Shown: piece after piece, positions 13,470 through 27,200 of the stretch | How positions within the stretch are numbered: position 1 is the first letter of the stretch | How the letters are laid out: each line of letters begins with the position of its first letter | The notes under the pieces: model-generated | Told to the model about the DNA's origin: nothing | The model's input: only the letters and a program-made list of their open reading frames with translations | Databases searched by the model: none | Assembly: GCA_037833965.1 (NCBI GenBank) | Contig: AP031351.1 | Location: 13,652,501 to 13,716,500 of the forward strand | DNA: 64,000 bases | Reading direction: 5' to 3' | Source of the DNA: Marchantia polymorpha subsp. ruderalis | Lineage: Eukaryota; Streptophyta; Marchantiopsida; Marchantiales; Marchantiaceae | Made by a program: the position numbers and the translations under genes

Positions 13470-14432
13470 GAGGTATGCGATTGCTCCGCCGACAAAGCCT
13501 TGACATGCAAGAGTCAGCAACAAGCTTTCAAAGAGCTTTTAGTCCTCCGAGCTAGCCACGAGATCTGTGGTGAACTGAACAACCACACGACGTGACTGCC
13601 TTTAAAATTACACGTCAGGAAAATGTGGACCCTGGATTCGCAGATCTAAAATGTGTCGAGATAGGTTTCACCTATCTCGATAGGCTAAGACCGTGGACTG
13701 CAAGTCTGAATGTCTGAAGCTCGCGGAGGATTCTTAGAAGATTCCTTGCCGAGAGCGCTCGCCAGGAAAGATCCGGCGATGTAGATGAAAGCCGAATCAG
13801 CGGTTGCATGGAACAAGAGGAAAAAGGTGAAATCTACATTCTCCCTCATTCCGTCTCATTCTTGTTTCCGTCAAGGGGTTCCCGTGGCGAAGTAAATGTA
13901 TAGTTGATTCGCGTCTACAATCTACGGATGAGCGACTTTGTCGCTTTTTGTTTTTCTGAAAGCGGGAGGGGCAGTTGTTCTGCAGTTCAGCGCAGTGATC
14001 AAATGAAAAGCTCGGCGTGGCCAAAGCCGGAGGATTGGGGTTGGAGCAGGAATGTGATCTTTTCGTAAGGACAGGCAATGTCATCCATAATGCAGACTTA
14101 TATGTCCAGCTTTCATGAAGATTCTCTTACAGGCAGAAAAGAATAAGATAGACGCTAACAGGAATCCATGCACAACAAACCAGCGCAGCAACGGTGGTGC
14201 GTGGCACTCGATCGCAAGCCCTAAGATAGACATCTCGAGTACGTTCCTCTACGTATTGATTTCGCAGATTCTCGAATGGGTATGATACGAGGCAATTGAA
14301 GGTAGACATGTTGGCACTGGTTGTATCGGTGCGGTGGTATCCGTACTTAACCTTTACGAAAACAATGATAGAGCGATCTGAAATCCGTCCCCTTTTCCAT
14401 GTAGGAGAAAGACCAGTCAGCTGCGAAATCAT
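13470..14432 (-). CDS. Candidate multi-exon membrane protein fragment, unrecognised
   Basis: I do not recognise this gene. On the minus strand, 14432-14131 reads through RTRDVYLRACDRVPRTT into a hydrophobic segment (AALVCCAWIPVSVYLILFC) and ends at a good donor (GTAAGA). Lower down, from 13832, a frame after an AG reads FTFFLLFHATADSAFIYIAG followed by SFLASALGKE, also membrane-like. At 13523-13470 a third piece reads TLACQGFVGGAIAYL up to a GTATGT donor. Three hydrophobic stretches in order on one strand, each beside a plausible splice site, suggest exons of an integral membrane protein. I could not connect the phases, and the 5' and 3' ends are unknown. Chance hydrophobic frames in AT-rich DNA are the alternative. 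The coordinates bracket the three pieces only. Confidence 0.3.
13656..13680. repeat. Perfect hairpin, 11-bp arms, 3-nt loop
   Basis: TCGAGATAGGT, then TTC, then ACCTATCTCGA. Seen directly; no function assigned. Confidence 0.85.
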
Positions 14433-15846
14433 TCGTTCCCATTCAAACTATACTCCACAACGTACAGAAGAATCATTCGCTATCTTCTTCTTCCGAGTGG
14501 TCCGAGTAGTCGTTCAATCTCCAACCTTTTTGACCCTACGGATTTCAAACTCATACTACACTGCAGATAATGGTGACAAACCACTTTTAGACCTTTATGC
14601 CGGCACATGGAGGCATAAGTTCAATCCAGCTATTGCAAGGGTGTAGTGTATTATTGAATTGATGACTAGCCTTAGTTCATTTCTGTGCCTTTTCTTTCTC
14701 TTCTGCAGGTTATTGATCTTTGTGGACTCAGGGGGTGGTCCCGAACAAAAATTGGTTCGGTGTTCATGATGGCCATTTCCAACTACCAACATGTAGATAT
14801 GTGTGCAGTGATGATTGAATTTCTTTCCGCTTTGTCTTATTTGTAAAGCTGAGTCTAGGCCTTCGATCATTTCTACAGATTCTGATTATTAAGATCTAAA
14901 CTTTCAACTACTGTAAGATTTGCACAAGAGGTATCAGTCAGACATCTCGTAGCACTTGATCTAAACATTTAAAATATGAACATTAGATGTCAATTATTTT
15001 CGAAAGTGCAAGTCTATCATTGTCATGGAAAATCTTCCTTCTCTTTCCCCCGTATTCCGGGATTTGGATATCATTAAGTTACGCCATTTTTTCCTCCCTC
15101 ATTTTCGAAGTCCGCAAACCTCACTTTTAAAAAAAACGTTGAAACCCCTAGGCTTTCCAAACGACTCATCTCTTCCTGACACATTTTATAGAACTTCTTT
15201 GATCTAAAGTGGATCAAATTGAACAAACTAATATGATGTACAGGTATGCGAATGTACAATGGACCGTCAACTTCTAACTGGGAAGGGTACTTCGGATCAT
15301 ATGGATAATTTGAATCTATATTTCGGCGCGTGATCTGGAGTAGTTAGGTTTGAGTCTCTAATTATTTTCATGAGAATGGATGAATTAATGTGGTTGTTAT
15401 TTTCTAGCTTTAACAATTGACTTTTAAAACACGTTGAACTGGTAGATGTATGTTTTGATGACATGTGTATGTTATTAGGCTACATTGCATGTATAAATTG
15501 TAACGGTTTTCACAATTGATTATTGATTTGGCTCTATTGCCACCTTACTATGGGGCGGTTGGAGAGTACAGCAAGGCTGTACAGTTCAGCTTTGAGTAAC
15601 AAGCACCCCCAAAAAAAACTTTTCTTTTTAGATTGATACGTTTTCATTTTCCTTGCACATACTCTATTTAGTACCCATGAAAAATTTAAGATGGTTTTTT
15701 TGGGGACAAGTTATATCTCTAATGGCGTTGTACAGTAGTTACAAATAAATGCAAGATCGTTATGAAGAAGGCTATGCTATCTATGAACTTAATGCTTTTT
15801 GCATTAAAATAAGTAAATTAACAAAATCAGATTGATGGATTTGTAC

Positions 15847-15884
15847 TGAATATCAGTACAATCTAGGATTTGTACTGATATTCA
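15847..15884. repeat. Perfect hairpin, 15-bp arms, 8-nt loop
   Basis: TGAATATCAGTACAA at 15847-15861 and its exact reverse complement at 15870-15884. The left arm also overlaps a smaller palindrome, GTACTGA-ATA-TCAGTAC. Confidence 0.85.
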
Positions 15885-18800
15885 ATGATAAATTATATTC
15901 ATACAACATCATTCACAATTATTCAGAATATATTTGAACGTAAGTTTAGAATTTTCACACTAAATTGTCATGAGATTATACCTGGCCTGGGAATTCCCAT
16001 AATTACCAAAATTAACTTAAATTATGAATTTCATGAATTTCATTCAAATTTTCATTTGAATTTCATTTAATTTTGTTAATTCTGGGATTTATTCAGAAAC
16101 GCACTTTATTACTCGATGATGGTCTAAATGTGACTTAGATAAATTGTCTCTGAGATATGTGATAGAGTTTGAGTGTTAGAAGCTGAATATGTATAAACCA
16201 CGAGCCCTCATTGCCATGAAACAATTGTGAAGTACGCTTGGATTTCTTCAAAGAAGATTGTATCATCGAGCCAATGTGACTGCACACGTTCAAGAGTACG
16301 CAATACTGCAAGAAAGGAGCAAACTTCTAGACGCAAGTGGGATATGCTATATACATATGGATTACAAAACAATGGTTGGTGATTGATGAGAAATCTTCAG
16401 CGGGCAAAAAATGTAAAAGATAATAACCAGTGGAATATAGTCTTAGATGCAGGATGTATAGACAGGGATATCAGGTAAGAAGTTCATGTGAATTAGATCA
16501 TAAAGCTTCAAGCACAATAATCAATATTTGCAAAACAGAAATCACTTTCAGATTCTTCTTTGTAAAAACTTAGATTTTCCTTCGAGACGTCTTATAACGT
16601 CCATTCCCCGTGTCTCAGCATCGTGATTGACTATGGACTATGATAGTGACGGCGTCCTTAATGTATGGACGCCGCAAGTTTTAATTTCGGTTAATTCTGG
16701 GATTTTGTAGTTGAATCCCAGAATATAGGAGGCCTGGATTATACCCTTCGGCATTGAAGAAGTTTCAAGTATTCACATGGATCAGATAGTTTTGCGTGTA
16801 AGTTTCAAATCGTTTTAATAGTTCATAGGTGATCCGATTTCATTGATTTCAGAAAGAAGGTGATATCAGAGTTCAGTCCGTGATACATTTCATGATGACA
16901 AGTTTAATAATAATTGAAAATGGAAAGAAATATATTTGTATGTAATTTTCAGTTTATTTTTTTCTTCTCAATTAAACACCTCGGTTTTTTGCAGGTCAAT
17001 AACCTTAGAGATGATGTTCTAAACTTCAAAATCTTTATCGTAACATATTGTGAACAAGCCATTTTTCATAAGTACATTTCTATTAAGTTCTTACACATGA
17101 AAATATATTATGATAGTTAAATATAGTTCAAAGGTATAATATAAAGATATATATATATATATATATTCAAGCAATATAAATATCATTTATAATATTTCTT
17201 ATTTTAAAATGTTACATAATATTTTTAATCTAATTTATTAGTGATTCCTACGTATATTTCATTTGATCAATTTTTTAGCAAATATGTGTTGGTTTCTTGA
17301 ACCAAATATTTTTTTTAATTATCATTTTGAATGGGCAGTTTCTACTATCTATAATCACAAGTGGCATTCATGATTCAGAGAAATATGACGTTTTCGTATT
17401 ATTTGATATTTCCAAATTATTCATAACTGATAGATGTCTATAATCGTAATTTTTGTGCATTTAGGTGCTAAACCACGTCACTTCTAAACACTTGAGAATT
17501 ATTTCATGTTTTTGAATTCGACGAGGATAATAATTTTTGCCTATTGTGACTGTTGATGAAGGCCGCGTGGATATTTTGAACGGATGATTCTCAATGTGAT
17601 ACTTCAATCATTTCCATGACTCTGCAACAAAAAATTCTATCTTTTATATTACATTCTTAAATCCTTATGAATGATACATATCTGAAAATGCTGGTCATAA
17701 ATTGGGTTCACGTTACAATCGTTTTGTCGACACACAACCTATCTTTACATTTATACACCGCTTAGTCATGAACTATACAGACTTGTTTTTTAGCTATGCA
17801 TTTGAGAGTTTCAGTTTTAGTGTGTGCGTTGTGGCTTTAATGATTTTAATAAATCCTGCCGTCTTTGATGGCTGTTACATAGCTTGTTGTTTCCCTCGGA
17901 TATGTTTATCTGATAACATGATATTCTGAAAGCTTGTCTACAAAAGGTTCACATGGGGCAAGCTATTGTTCTCTTGTACTCCAAGGTTTCACAGTCACAT
18001 GTGAATAACTGGTTCTAGGTTTTGGTCATCATTGTCAAACATTAGAATCATCACTAGTATACCTCTTATCACTATTTTTATCGGTCGACCTTTAAATAAT
18101 GGATACATGATATGTCATTGACCCGGGTGATTTCATAAGTGCAATTCTTAGGTTTACTTGCATGTACAAATTTTTTGGACAATTATAGGTGATGCACTCT
18201 AGATCTCTAAATCATTCGCCGTGCAGGGATCATAGATGAAATATCCATAATTGCACCTACGAAGTTACTGCCAAGGTGTTGCTAGTAGATAGAGTGTAGA
18301 GTCTACATAGAGCTATCACTCCTGGTGCTAATTTCTAAAAAATAGCAAATTTTATGAACTGCTCTCTAGTAGTCATAACATCGTATTTCATTCTTTATTG
18401 CACGGTATATTTCAAGTAGGTGTACCCAAGTTCAACTTTATCAACTTCTGCCTGAGTTTAGGTTGGAATTTAATGTGGGTCGCCCTGGTGTCTAGATTTT
18501 ATCTATTGCACAAACGAGGAGGAATAATGTGAGTTTTATATTCATAACTTTTTACCATTCTTGCACACCATCTCAAAAGCCTTAAATGATATAAGGTTAT
18601 TTTTTGAAAAAATGTACTGACTATCAGAGGTTATTCTAGAAAAGCCTTGTACTTAGTTCTGCACCAAAATAATATTTTCTATATCTTCCCTGGATGGTTT
18701 TGCAAAAATTGGGTTGGTTAGTTTTACAAAGTCTGCGCAAATGCATCATGCCAAATAAACTGATCAAACATACCTTAAAACATGATATTATAATAAAAAG

Positions 18801-18992
18801 ACTTTGTGAAAAAACTGACAGACATGTTTACTCTTCATGATTCAAGCTATGTCACAACTCAAGCTTAAACAGAGAAAACCCACATCATGAACAAGAACAA
18901 CGTTTATGCGGAACATAAAGTATTGGAGATCCACAAGAACGGTGTATAAGGACCCATGATTTTTTTCCATGTCACATGGTCTCCCTCCAATG

Positions 18993-18994
<2 letters not shown>

Positions 18995-19023
<29 letters not shown>

Positions 19024-19050
19024 CTTACTTACTTACTTACTTACTTACTT
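18995..19050. repeat. Compound microsatellite (AT)n(ACTT)n
   Basis: About 28 bases of AT repeat run directly into about seven ACTT units. Seen directly. Confidence 0.9.
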
Positions 19051-20940
19051 TGCTGGATATTTTTTTCTTTTCATCAAACAAATCTTGTATAATTATAAAA
19101 AAAGATTCATTCTTCATTCTTTTCACATTCAAGTGGTTATATCTACATACCATAACCAAAAAAATTAATTTTTCCATGCCCAAGTTAATATGATGTATCC
19201 TCATTACGATTTTAAAAAATCAATTATTTGAATAGCATTTTATCCCTATCATTTGAAAAGGTCTATTACAAAGTCAATTTCAAGTCTATACATGTAATGT
19301 TTTCATTTTTCTTTCATCCAGGAACTGATTCGTGAAAATGCACTACATATTATAGTGCATATAAAACTGTAATAAATGAAAATGTAAAATAAGAACAAGC
19401 CGAGCTTGATTATCAAAGTTTTGCTACAAATAATTTGTTACAATATTGGTTACCTTTCTCAAAATTGATAGGAGATATCATATCCATACTGAAAAATAGT
19501 AAAAAATTTCCATCGTGAATCAAATGGAACCATCGTAAAGGAACCAACATCTGAACTTAATTTTATTATCATTGAGTGAAGAATGAACCAATCAAATTTC
19601 AGCTATTTTTTATTATTCTTATTCAATGTTTTAGTGGATTACAGTTTCCGTACTAAAAATACGTTGTCAATTTTATTCGCTTTATTGACGTGAATACCAC
19701 TGTGAAATTTTCCGTAGATGAAGTTGTTCCAACTTATATACATATATATAAATAACAGGAGATATATGACTCTTTGATAGACCTTAATATCTGCGAGACA
19801 GAACGGTGATGGAAAAAGAGGGAAACAAGTTCTTCGAACACCCGTAGCGGAGTTCACAGCGTAGTACGGCAGTTTTAGTCATGCAATAAGTTTTTATTTC
19901 TCTCATTTGTGCTAAGTACAACTGGCCGGTAACTATGTGGTGTGATGTTAGCTGTTTTTTCTTAGTACGTACATGCGAAACTGAAATCTAATATACTAAT
20001 CCTGCAAATGAATGGTCAGAATAGTCAAAAAGTGCGACCCAATCTTGTTTCACGGATTGTCTCACAAATGGAGAGTATAAGATAGCTGATCTCTAATTTT
20101 TTGTCCATCACACCGTACAATTTAGGATTAACTAATAGAACATTTTCAAATTAAGGAGAATAAGATCATGGATATTAAGAAACTAGGAAATGACTACGTT
20201 TGAACTTCAGCACTCAAAGCATGACGCTGTTTGTACTCCGTATTGAACTAAATGTACGAAGAGATAAACCGGGAAAATCACCAAAAAATGTGGAAGGAGT
20301 TGGGGAGGATAGAGAGGGATGGATAGACTCGCACAGTACTAGAAACCCCTCATTCTCTTTTGACTACGTTTGACTTGGGATGGTCTGTACTTCTCCTCAG
20401 GTTTGTTTTCTGTTCGCATAAGTTTGCCATCGTACTTCATATTTATTTCCTCTACACGTTTTCATTTACAGTAGTGATAGAATTTAAGAAGATTATAAAA
20501 ATAAGGCATATAAAACTTCTTCATATAAACTGTAAAGTTGGGAAAGCAGTAATGTGAAGTGTTTATGCACTAAAACTAACCACGTATTTATCTAGAATAG
20601 GAAACAACAATTAAATTTCACATGTACTGAGCTGTTCACATGTGGCAAATCCCTAGGAGTGGAGGTAAGAATGAGTATTCCTATCTTTTTGGAGTAAAAA
20701 ACTGCGAACGCAACTTACGAAGCCCAATCACATCGTCAACGCTTCCAGCTCCCTCTATCCAAACGAAAATTTTAATCCATGCACGGTGCAAAAAAGTTGG
20801 AAATTCCCTTCAAGTTACCAATGGATGAAACCACATGAGAAGTATGTATTTAGGCACTTGACCAAGTGGTCGAAATCTATAAAAAAATCAGCATCATTAT
20901 TCTGATAGTTACATACTATAACCTAAGTAAACGATGACTT

Positions 20941-22350
20941 TGAAGGCTGAGACGGTGTCCTCTCGTCTCATGTACTCACCAATACATGTGGATAACAAAT
21001 TTTTTGACTATTTCCAAAGATAAAGATTTGGGGTAAAACTCCACCTCTGCGTGGATATATACATATGCTCGATCATGAGGAGGGCATTGTCCAATTTCAA
21101 TCGATTTTCGAAAATTATATACTGTAAATTAATTGTGTTACGATGTATACTCCGTCGGTACGACAAACGAGGCGATACCACTGGATCGGGAAAGAATTAT
21201 AAAAGACTAGAGTGGACGAGGATGATGCGAAATTGTACAAGTCTCGAATTGGATGAAACTGGAAATGGGGTCGGCATAGAGCACGAACTCCCAGCATGCA
21301 GGAGCTTCTTGGTGAGCCTGAGTAATGAACGCACTAATCTGAGAAAGTACCATCCGTCTTAGGAACTTGTGCAATTTTTGCAGAGGTCTACTGGGCGGCG
21401 GTACAATGTATCAATGTTTGTGCAATGTATCAACATACCTACTGCTCTTCCCTACCTCGAGACGAACTCAGAGATATCTCTTCCCTGAAGACAGTCTCAA
21501 AACCTTTCCCAACTGGTCAGGTCGAGGAGCTCGCGACGATCGTACTGGCTGCAAAACAAGAAATACAAGGGCTCGTCCCATTTCGTAACAAGAGGCTCCG
21601 GAGGACACGTCCCTTACTTTCCCAATCCGGTAACATCGGTCTTCTTACTCTCTCGATGGGCATGATTTGCAACGAGTCCGGCCGGCCCTTTCTGGACCCT
21701 GTACTGTCCCGCCTCCAGTGATTCTAGAAGCTGACGGTCCGTCCAGAGGCTAGACCACGGGGCACTAGACGAAGAAAAGAAGGTAGGCTCGAGAGCAAGG
21801 ACAACGACCGCCTTAAGACTCTCTCGAAGAGCGACTTGCGGCGAGTACAAGTTGGACGAAGATGCTAGTCATTTCCAGTAACCGCCAACCTCAGCCGACT
21901 TTAGAGAGAAAGCCTTCCTTGTTCTTTGCTTTTACACGTGAAAGCGACCTAAGAGCACCTACGAAAATGGGCCAAATTATTGCTCCACCTTCATTAAGTC
22001 GAGGGAAACGGCGGGCACGCACGACACGACCATTCCCCGTACGTCCGAGGAAAGGGCGAACCAAAAAAAATCCCGGCCCCGACGTAGCACTGTGATTTAG
22101 GGCGATACATGAACTGTGCATATCCCTCTTCCTGATAAGTGACAGACGCGTGGACTGAACATGGTCTAACGCGCCTGAACATAACAATCTCCGATTCGAA
22201 GCATGAGCCGCCTTCTTTCTGTCCAATTCGTCACTGTTTGCATGCGCTTCCTGATCCGTCCGACACTCCAAGAACCCGCTACGCTGTACACTTGAGTAGT
22301 CGTAGCAGTCGTAGACGAAAGGTGTGATTTAGACTACCAGTACCGTACAG
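20941..22350. other. GC-richer island without a recognised gene
   Basis: Composition rises to near-balanced between two very AT-rich blocks. Open frames of 60-126 codons exist on both strands (for example 21425-21721 plus and 21891-22271 minus), but none shows a domain, a start context or splice signals I can defend. It could be an unrecognised transcript, a promoter or a decayed element. Confidence 0.35.
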
Positions 22351-22744
22351 TGGATACGTTTTCCAGTCGTAGCCAAGCTGAAAGTTTGTCGATGAGTCAC
22401 GTGTTTGGTTCAAATTGTGCATTGACCGTGTCAATCGGTAGAAAATCTAAACCGAGAAGAAGGATCATAATCACTTACACAATAAAGCTGGTCATCATAC
22501 CACGGAGAGAGAAAAGAAATGTAAGAATGATCACACAAATGATGATACAATCTAACGATACTCATGCATAGATACTGTACAATACTGTAATACTTTTGGT
22601 ATTACTATCTTTCTTGATCCATGAGTAGAGAGGTGTATTATACACTAAATTGATGGAATTTCGACATCATGGAGTGTTCTTTAAAGTTTGACAGGAGGTC
22701 CTTTGAGCAGGTCGGGTTGTTAACAAAATCCGATTTTTATCCTA

Positions 22745-22842
22745 ACTTAGAATCACCTCCAATATGAAACATCCAAACTCTTGTAAAATTTGTACTTAGA
22801 ATCACCTGTTACACGAAACATACAAACTCTTGTAAAAATTGC
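22745..22842. repeat. Tandem duplication, 49-bp unit, two copies
   Basis: Both copies begin ACTTAGAATCACCT and share AAACTCTTGTAAAA near their ends, with a few differences between. A partial third start (ACTTACAATC) follows. Seen directly. Confidence 0.85.
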
Positions 22843-24129
22843 ACTTACAATCTACTACGACTTTCATTATGAGGGCCAAACGGTTTGAAGAAATCTCGGG
22901 AACTTAGACTATGTCAAGGTGATAATTCGGTTCTATATTTTTATTTGTACTAAAGATTTCAATGGTAATTAATCGTAATTGACAGAAACTGTACCTTGCT
23001 ACGATGGGACTTGAAGTTCTACCCAGAGTTTAGGTTTCTTCAATTTCTGCGTACACACTCACTTATAACTAAAGTTCAATTCATGTCAATTTACCGTGCC
23101 CTAATTTCGGGAAGTCTGACATTTCTATATTTCGCTAATTGTCAATTATTTTCTGATAACCCTTGACTTGAGAAAGTCGTTTTTGATGGCAAATCAAGTA
23201 GCTCTTTAGAACCGGCAATTTCAAGTTTTCCGTTAATTAAAATCACCTTGGAGAATGCAGGATAAAGTAAAATTCCACTATTTGTGAACTAGAATGTAAT
23301 AACATTTCATAACAAAACTGGACGTTGATCTATGGGATGAAATAAACACTGAAACCTGACAAATCGACGCATATCAATACAAAGCTAGGATCGCCATAAT
23401 GGTAAATGGTAATGCTAAATGGAACACAATTCAGCTTCAGACTCTTTAGTCATTTTTCTTTCTCTTGAGTTTTCCTTCTTATATCCTTTGTTTGCAAATC
23501 GTGAGATTCGAAATCTCTAAATCTCGAAACATATTGGGAGCTAACATAACGATGATCCAAAACCAGTCACAATATCTCAAATATTCTTTCATGACTTTCG
23601 TTGATGTCGGATGGCGCATTACTCATGTATAAATTTTATTCACTCAATTCTTGTCTATACAACTCCTTATATACTCAAATGATTCACTTTTAAATCGACA
23701 TATTTTAAAGTTCCATACGCTATCCAGAGTCTACTCGTATTACATAAAAACAAAGAGTAAAATTCATTGTAGACATAAGTCGTGTTCTCCTCAATATTTT
23801 CATGGTTTCAGGTCCCCAAACTTGAATTCTATGAATCAAAAGCAAAACTATTAGAAGTTGTATCAAAATTATTATTAAGTAGCATTACATATGGGTTAAA
23901 AAGTTATACACAGTTTAAATTGCATAGAGAGAAGTGTAACACGTTTAAACTCTCTTCTCAATGCACAGTTTGCAACCCTAAAGATAACAGAAATCTTTGT
24001 CTATGTATTTAAAATTCACTACAGAATCTCATTTTTGACATCTAAACAGATAAAAAGTAAATAGCTCTTGTATAAAAAACCATCACCTTAGATATTTAGA
24101 AATTTCACCTGAAATCAAAGTATTGAGAA

Positions 24130-24260
24130 CACTTATGTTGCATCCAAATGATCTTGAAAATTCCATGATCTTCTAAAGAAAAGCACTATCTCATCTACAT
24201 AGTTCAAGACTATCATCGTCAATTATATCAAGTTTCGCGATGTCATGAATTTTAGTTTCA
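24130..24260 (-). mobile_element. Trace of a decayed LTR retroelement (reverse transcriptase-like)
   Basis: The minus strand shows a short stretch resembling the YxDD-box neighbourhood of LTR-element reverse transcriptases (YVDEIVLF, then a HLDA-type segment). The surrounding DNA is heavily decayed with many breaks; no LTRs or other domains could be traced. It is an old fossil if real. Chance resemblance is possible. Confidence 0.28.
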
Positions 24261-27200
24261 TATGTTCCTATATCAACAATGAAAATCTCAATATTGAAGG
24301 ACTGGTTTCTATAACCAAATTTATGGATCTAAGTATATTCACTGTTTGGGAGATGTGAACTTCTCATCTAAACACCTTCTCAGAGCTTGGAAACTGCCAT
24401 CAACATCTCCATGCTAATTCGTAAAAGTGACCCTACCTATCTCATAGAAGGTTCTTTAAAACTCAATGAAAAGTCTTGATCAGGTGAATATATACAGAAA
24501 ATGGCCGCACTTGCCTTTAGACAGCAACCAAGACACCATATAGCAAAAGACTTGATCAACATGATCAAAAGCACGGCAAAATCTTTTTTAGAAGAAGCTG
24601 TCACATCATAATGCTCAGCTCAATTCATGAATTTTTGTTCTTATATTTGTGCAGAAAATTTGGCATGTCGCTACTGACATGCTGGTTTCATAATTTAATA
24701 ACTGATGACATCGTTCTTCATTCTTGATTTGTGTAAGGACTACAATTTCGGCTTGAACAAACCCCTGGTATCCATGTATTGGCCAAGTTCAATGAAACAA
24801 GAGAGACGCCTCCCTCACTTTGGGAACTCTTTGAACTTCAAGATTTTCCATTTTCATCTTGACATTCTTTTGATTTGAAAGCTCCCTGGAATGAAAAATT
24901 TTGGCACATCTCGTAGTGACATACAAGAAGAATACTCAAATTGAATACATAATATATCAGATTAGATTATTCCAAAGGAAGAGATTTAGAGTATTCACAT
25001 AATCTTGTTTTCAAATTCTTGGCATGATCATGTAGTATTAGTGCTCACTTTTTAGCCTTCTATGTGGGTAAACTCTTTACTTGGATGTGACCATACCTTT
25101 ATACATGGTCTTCACTTGAAAATATATAGGTTTAAATTACCTTTACTCTTTGTAGTTTTCATTCATCATCAAATCACCATTAGAAGATCTTTCATTTAGT
25201 TTTTTTAAATAAAGCTATGAGAAATAATTGCTAAATATTCTAGTCAATAAATTTGACAACTCAGCATCTTCTTGGTCATGTAAGAACTTCACTTGATATA
25301 CTTAATTCAAAATAATCTAGAAAAAGGTGCTTTTTGTGATGACTCAGTAAAATCTTGAAAAAGAAGTACAGTATTAGTTGGTTTAATATATCACTAGAAG
25401 CTAAGAATTAAAGTTGTTGACCATATTTTAATAATCAATCACAAATTTCAAATTGAGATTTCAAAGTGAAATTGATTACATCATACGATCATACCTCAAT
25501 GTTTTTTTAAGTACAAATAGAATATAATAGAGATTAGTTTGACTGATGACACCAATACATTTAAAATGTTTAGATTCCAAGTTGCACCAAAGATTAAAAC
25601 ATGATCATTGCAGATTGATTTGGGCATATGTAAGATTGGTTTTCTCTTCCAGGTGAATTGTAATATGTAAGACTAAAACTTTAAGAATAGATCAGATTTT
25701 TCATTATCCAAGTAGTCAGTCACAAATATTTTATATTTTCTCATCAATAGATAATCTATGGAAAAGTTGTGTATTAATATATTATGTAGCAAGGTAGTTT
25801 GACATGTTCAATGATGCAAAATAACACGCTGTAAGAAACACATCCAAATTTTAGCAAATACATTAGTCCATCCAAATCACATATAGTTACTCAACTAGTT
25901 AAACACTTTTGACCTCACAATAGTGATAGTATCCTTCGATGCATGTAACTATAGTGTTTTCATTTGTTCGTTATAGATGTCTACAAATCACATATATTCT
26001 TCTTTTAATTGATATTGTAACTCCACCAAGTTGACAATGCAGCTTTAATAGCAAATTTGATGATTAAATTTTTGTGTTATACAAAATCATGAATATTTCA
26101 TGGAATTTTTTTATTTATGATTTTACATGTATATTGAATTCATATGTAGAGAATGCAAAATCCATTTCTAGATTGACAATTTTAGATTATTGCGCATTGC
26201 GCTTCTCAACATTGGACGTATAGCATTGTGAGCAGCTCACCTTTGTCACATCCTAGGTTTATGTATAATCATCATATTGGATTTTGCATTTGGATCGAGC
26301 TTTTGGCAAAGTACCAACACCGTGGTTGCATGAAAAATGAAGTGAAATGCATCGAGGTTTAATTTGAACCCTACGCAATTACCCCGGATTGTATGAAACA
26401 TATGTGCATGAAGTGAGCTAGAACATACTTTCCTGACTTCTACTCTTGCCAGCATTTTTTCCGAATACTTTCTTTATCAATTAATATGCTTACCTTATAA
26501 ATACATAGTCATTTCAAATTTGATTAGGTTTTGATCAATGATGTAATAATGTCTTCATGGTCACAAATTTTGCTAATGTTGTGATCTAAGAAATAACCAA
26601 TCCAATTGTGAAATCCATACTAGATACATGTCAAACTTTACTTTGTTATGCTCATGTTTGATTAGTACAATCCATCCAAGCAATTGAGAGAAGTGACTTT
26701 ATCATAAGATTGAAATACTCAACTTTTTGGATCTCCTGCGATATTCAGATTAGTGATATGATTGAATATGACAATCGGTTGCATTGAAGAATGTCCGCAA
26801 TTTTCTTGAGCTACTGCGTTTGTGAGACTTTTGATGGCCAAATTGATCGATCCTTGATATGCAAAAAGATGGCTTGGATAGTTATTTTAGACAAATCTGC
26901 ACTATCTGCGTGATCCACTGCATGAAAGTGAGATCTGCATGAATTCATTGGGAGTAGATGAAGAAGAATCTAAACATCTGATCCTACCACGGAATACATT
27001 ATGGAGCTAATTGCGAGAGTTTCATCGTGAATCGGATGGAACAATTTTTCGCAATCGGGAGTGTAAGCTTCTCCATCCAATCAAAAAATGTCATTGCCAC
27101 AATGTCATTAAGATCACAATCTCCAAGGTTTCAAGTCTTTATTTTGTGACTTTTTCATCTAAACCCAAGCTATCAACTTGGTCATCAAGCTTATCAAATC

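Larger units (their letters stand above)
14433..20940. other. AT-rich intergenic stretch with microsatellites
   Basis: No gene recognised. It holds a 15-bp inverted repeat at 15847-15884, an 11-bp inverted repeat based on ATTCTGGGATT near 16691-16721 (whose arm sequence recurs near 16079), AT runs near 17147-17166, and the compound microsatellite at 18995-19050. The open frames here are low-complexity or too short to support. Confidence 0.5.

Noticed and set aside
16855-16890. Sequence resembling a degenerate tRNA primer-binding site (GATATCAGAG) of an LTR element
   Set aside because: No LTR boundary, paired copy or coding remnant could be found on either side.
19507-27055. Shared ~20-base similarity (TCGTGAATC..ATGGAAC) at about 19512 and 27027
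   Set aside because: The match does not extend, so it cannot be distinguished from chance or from very old repeat debris.
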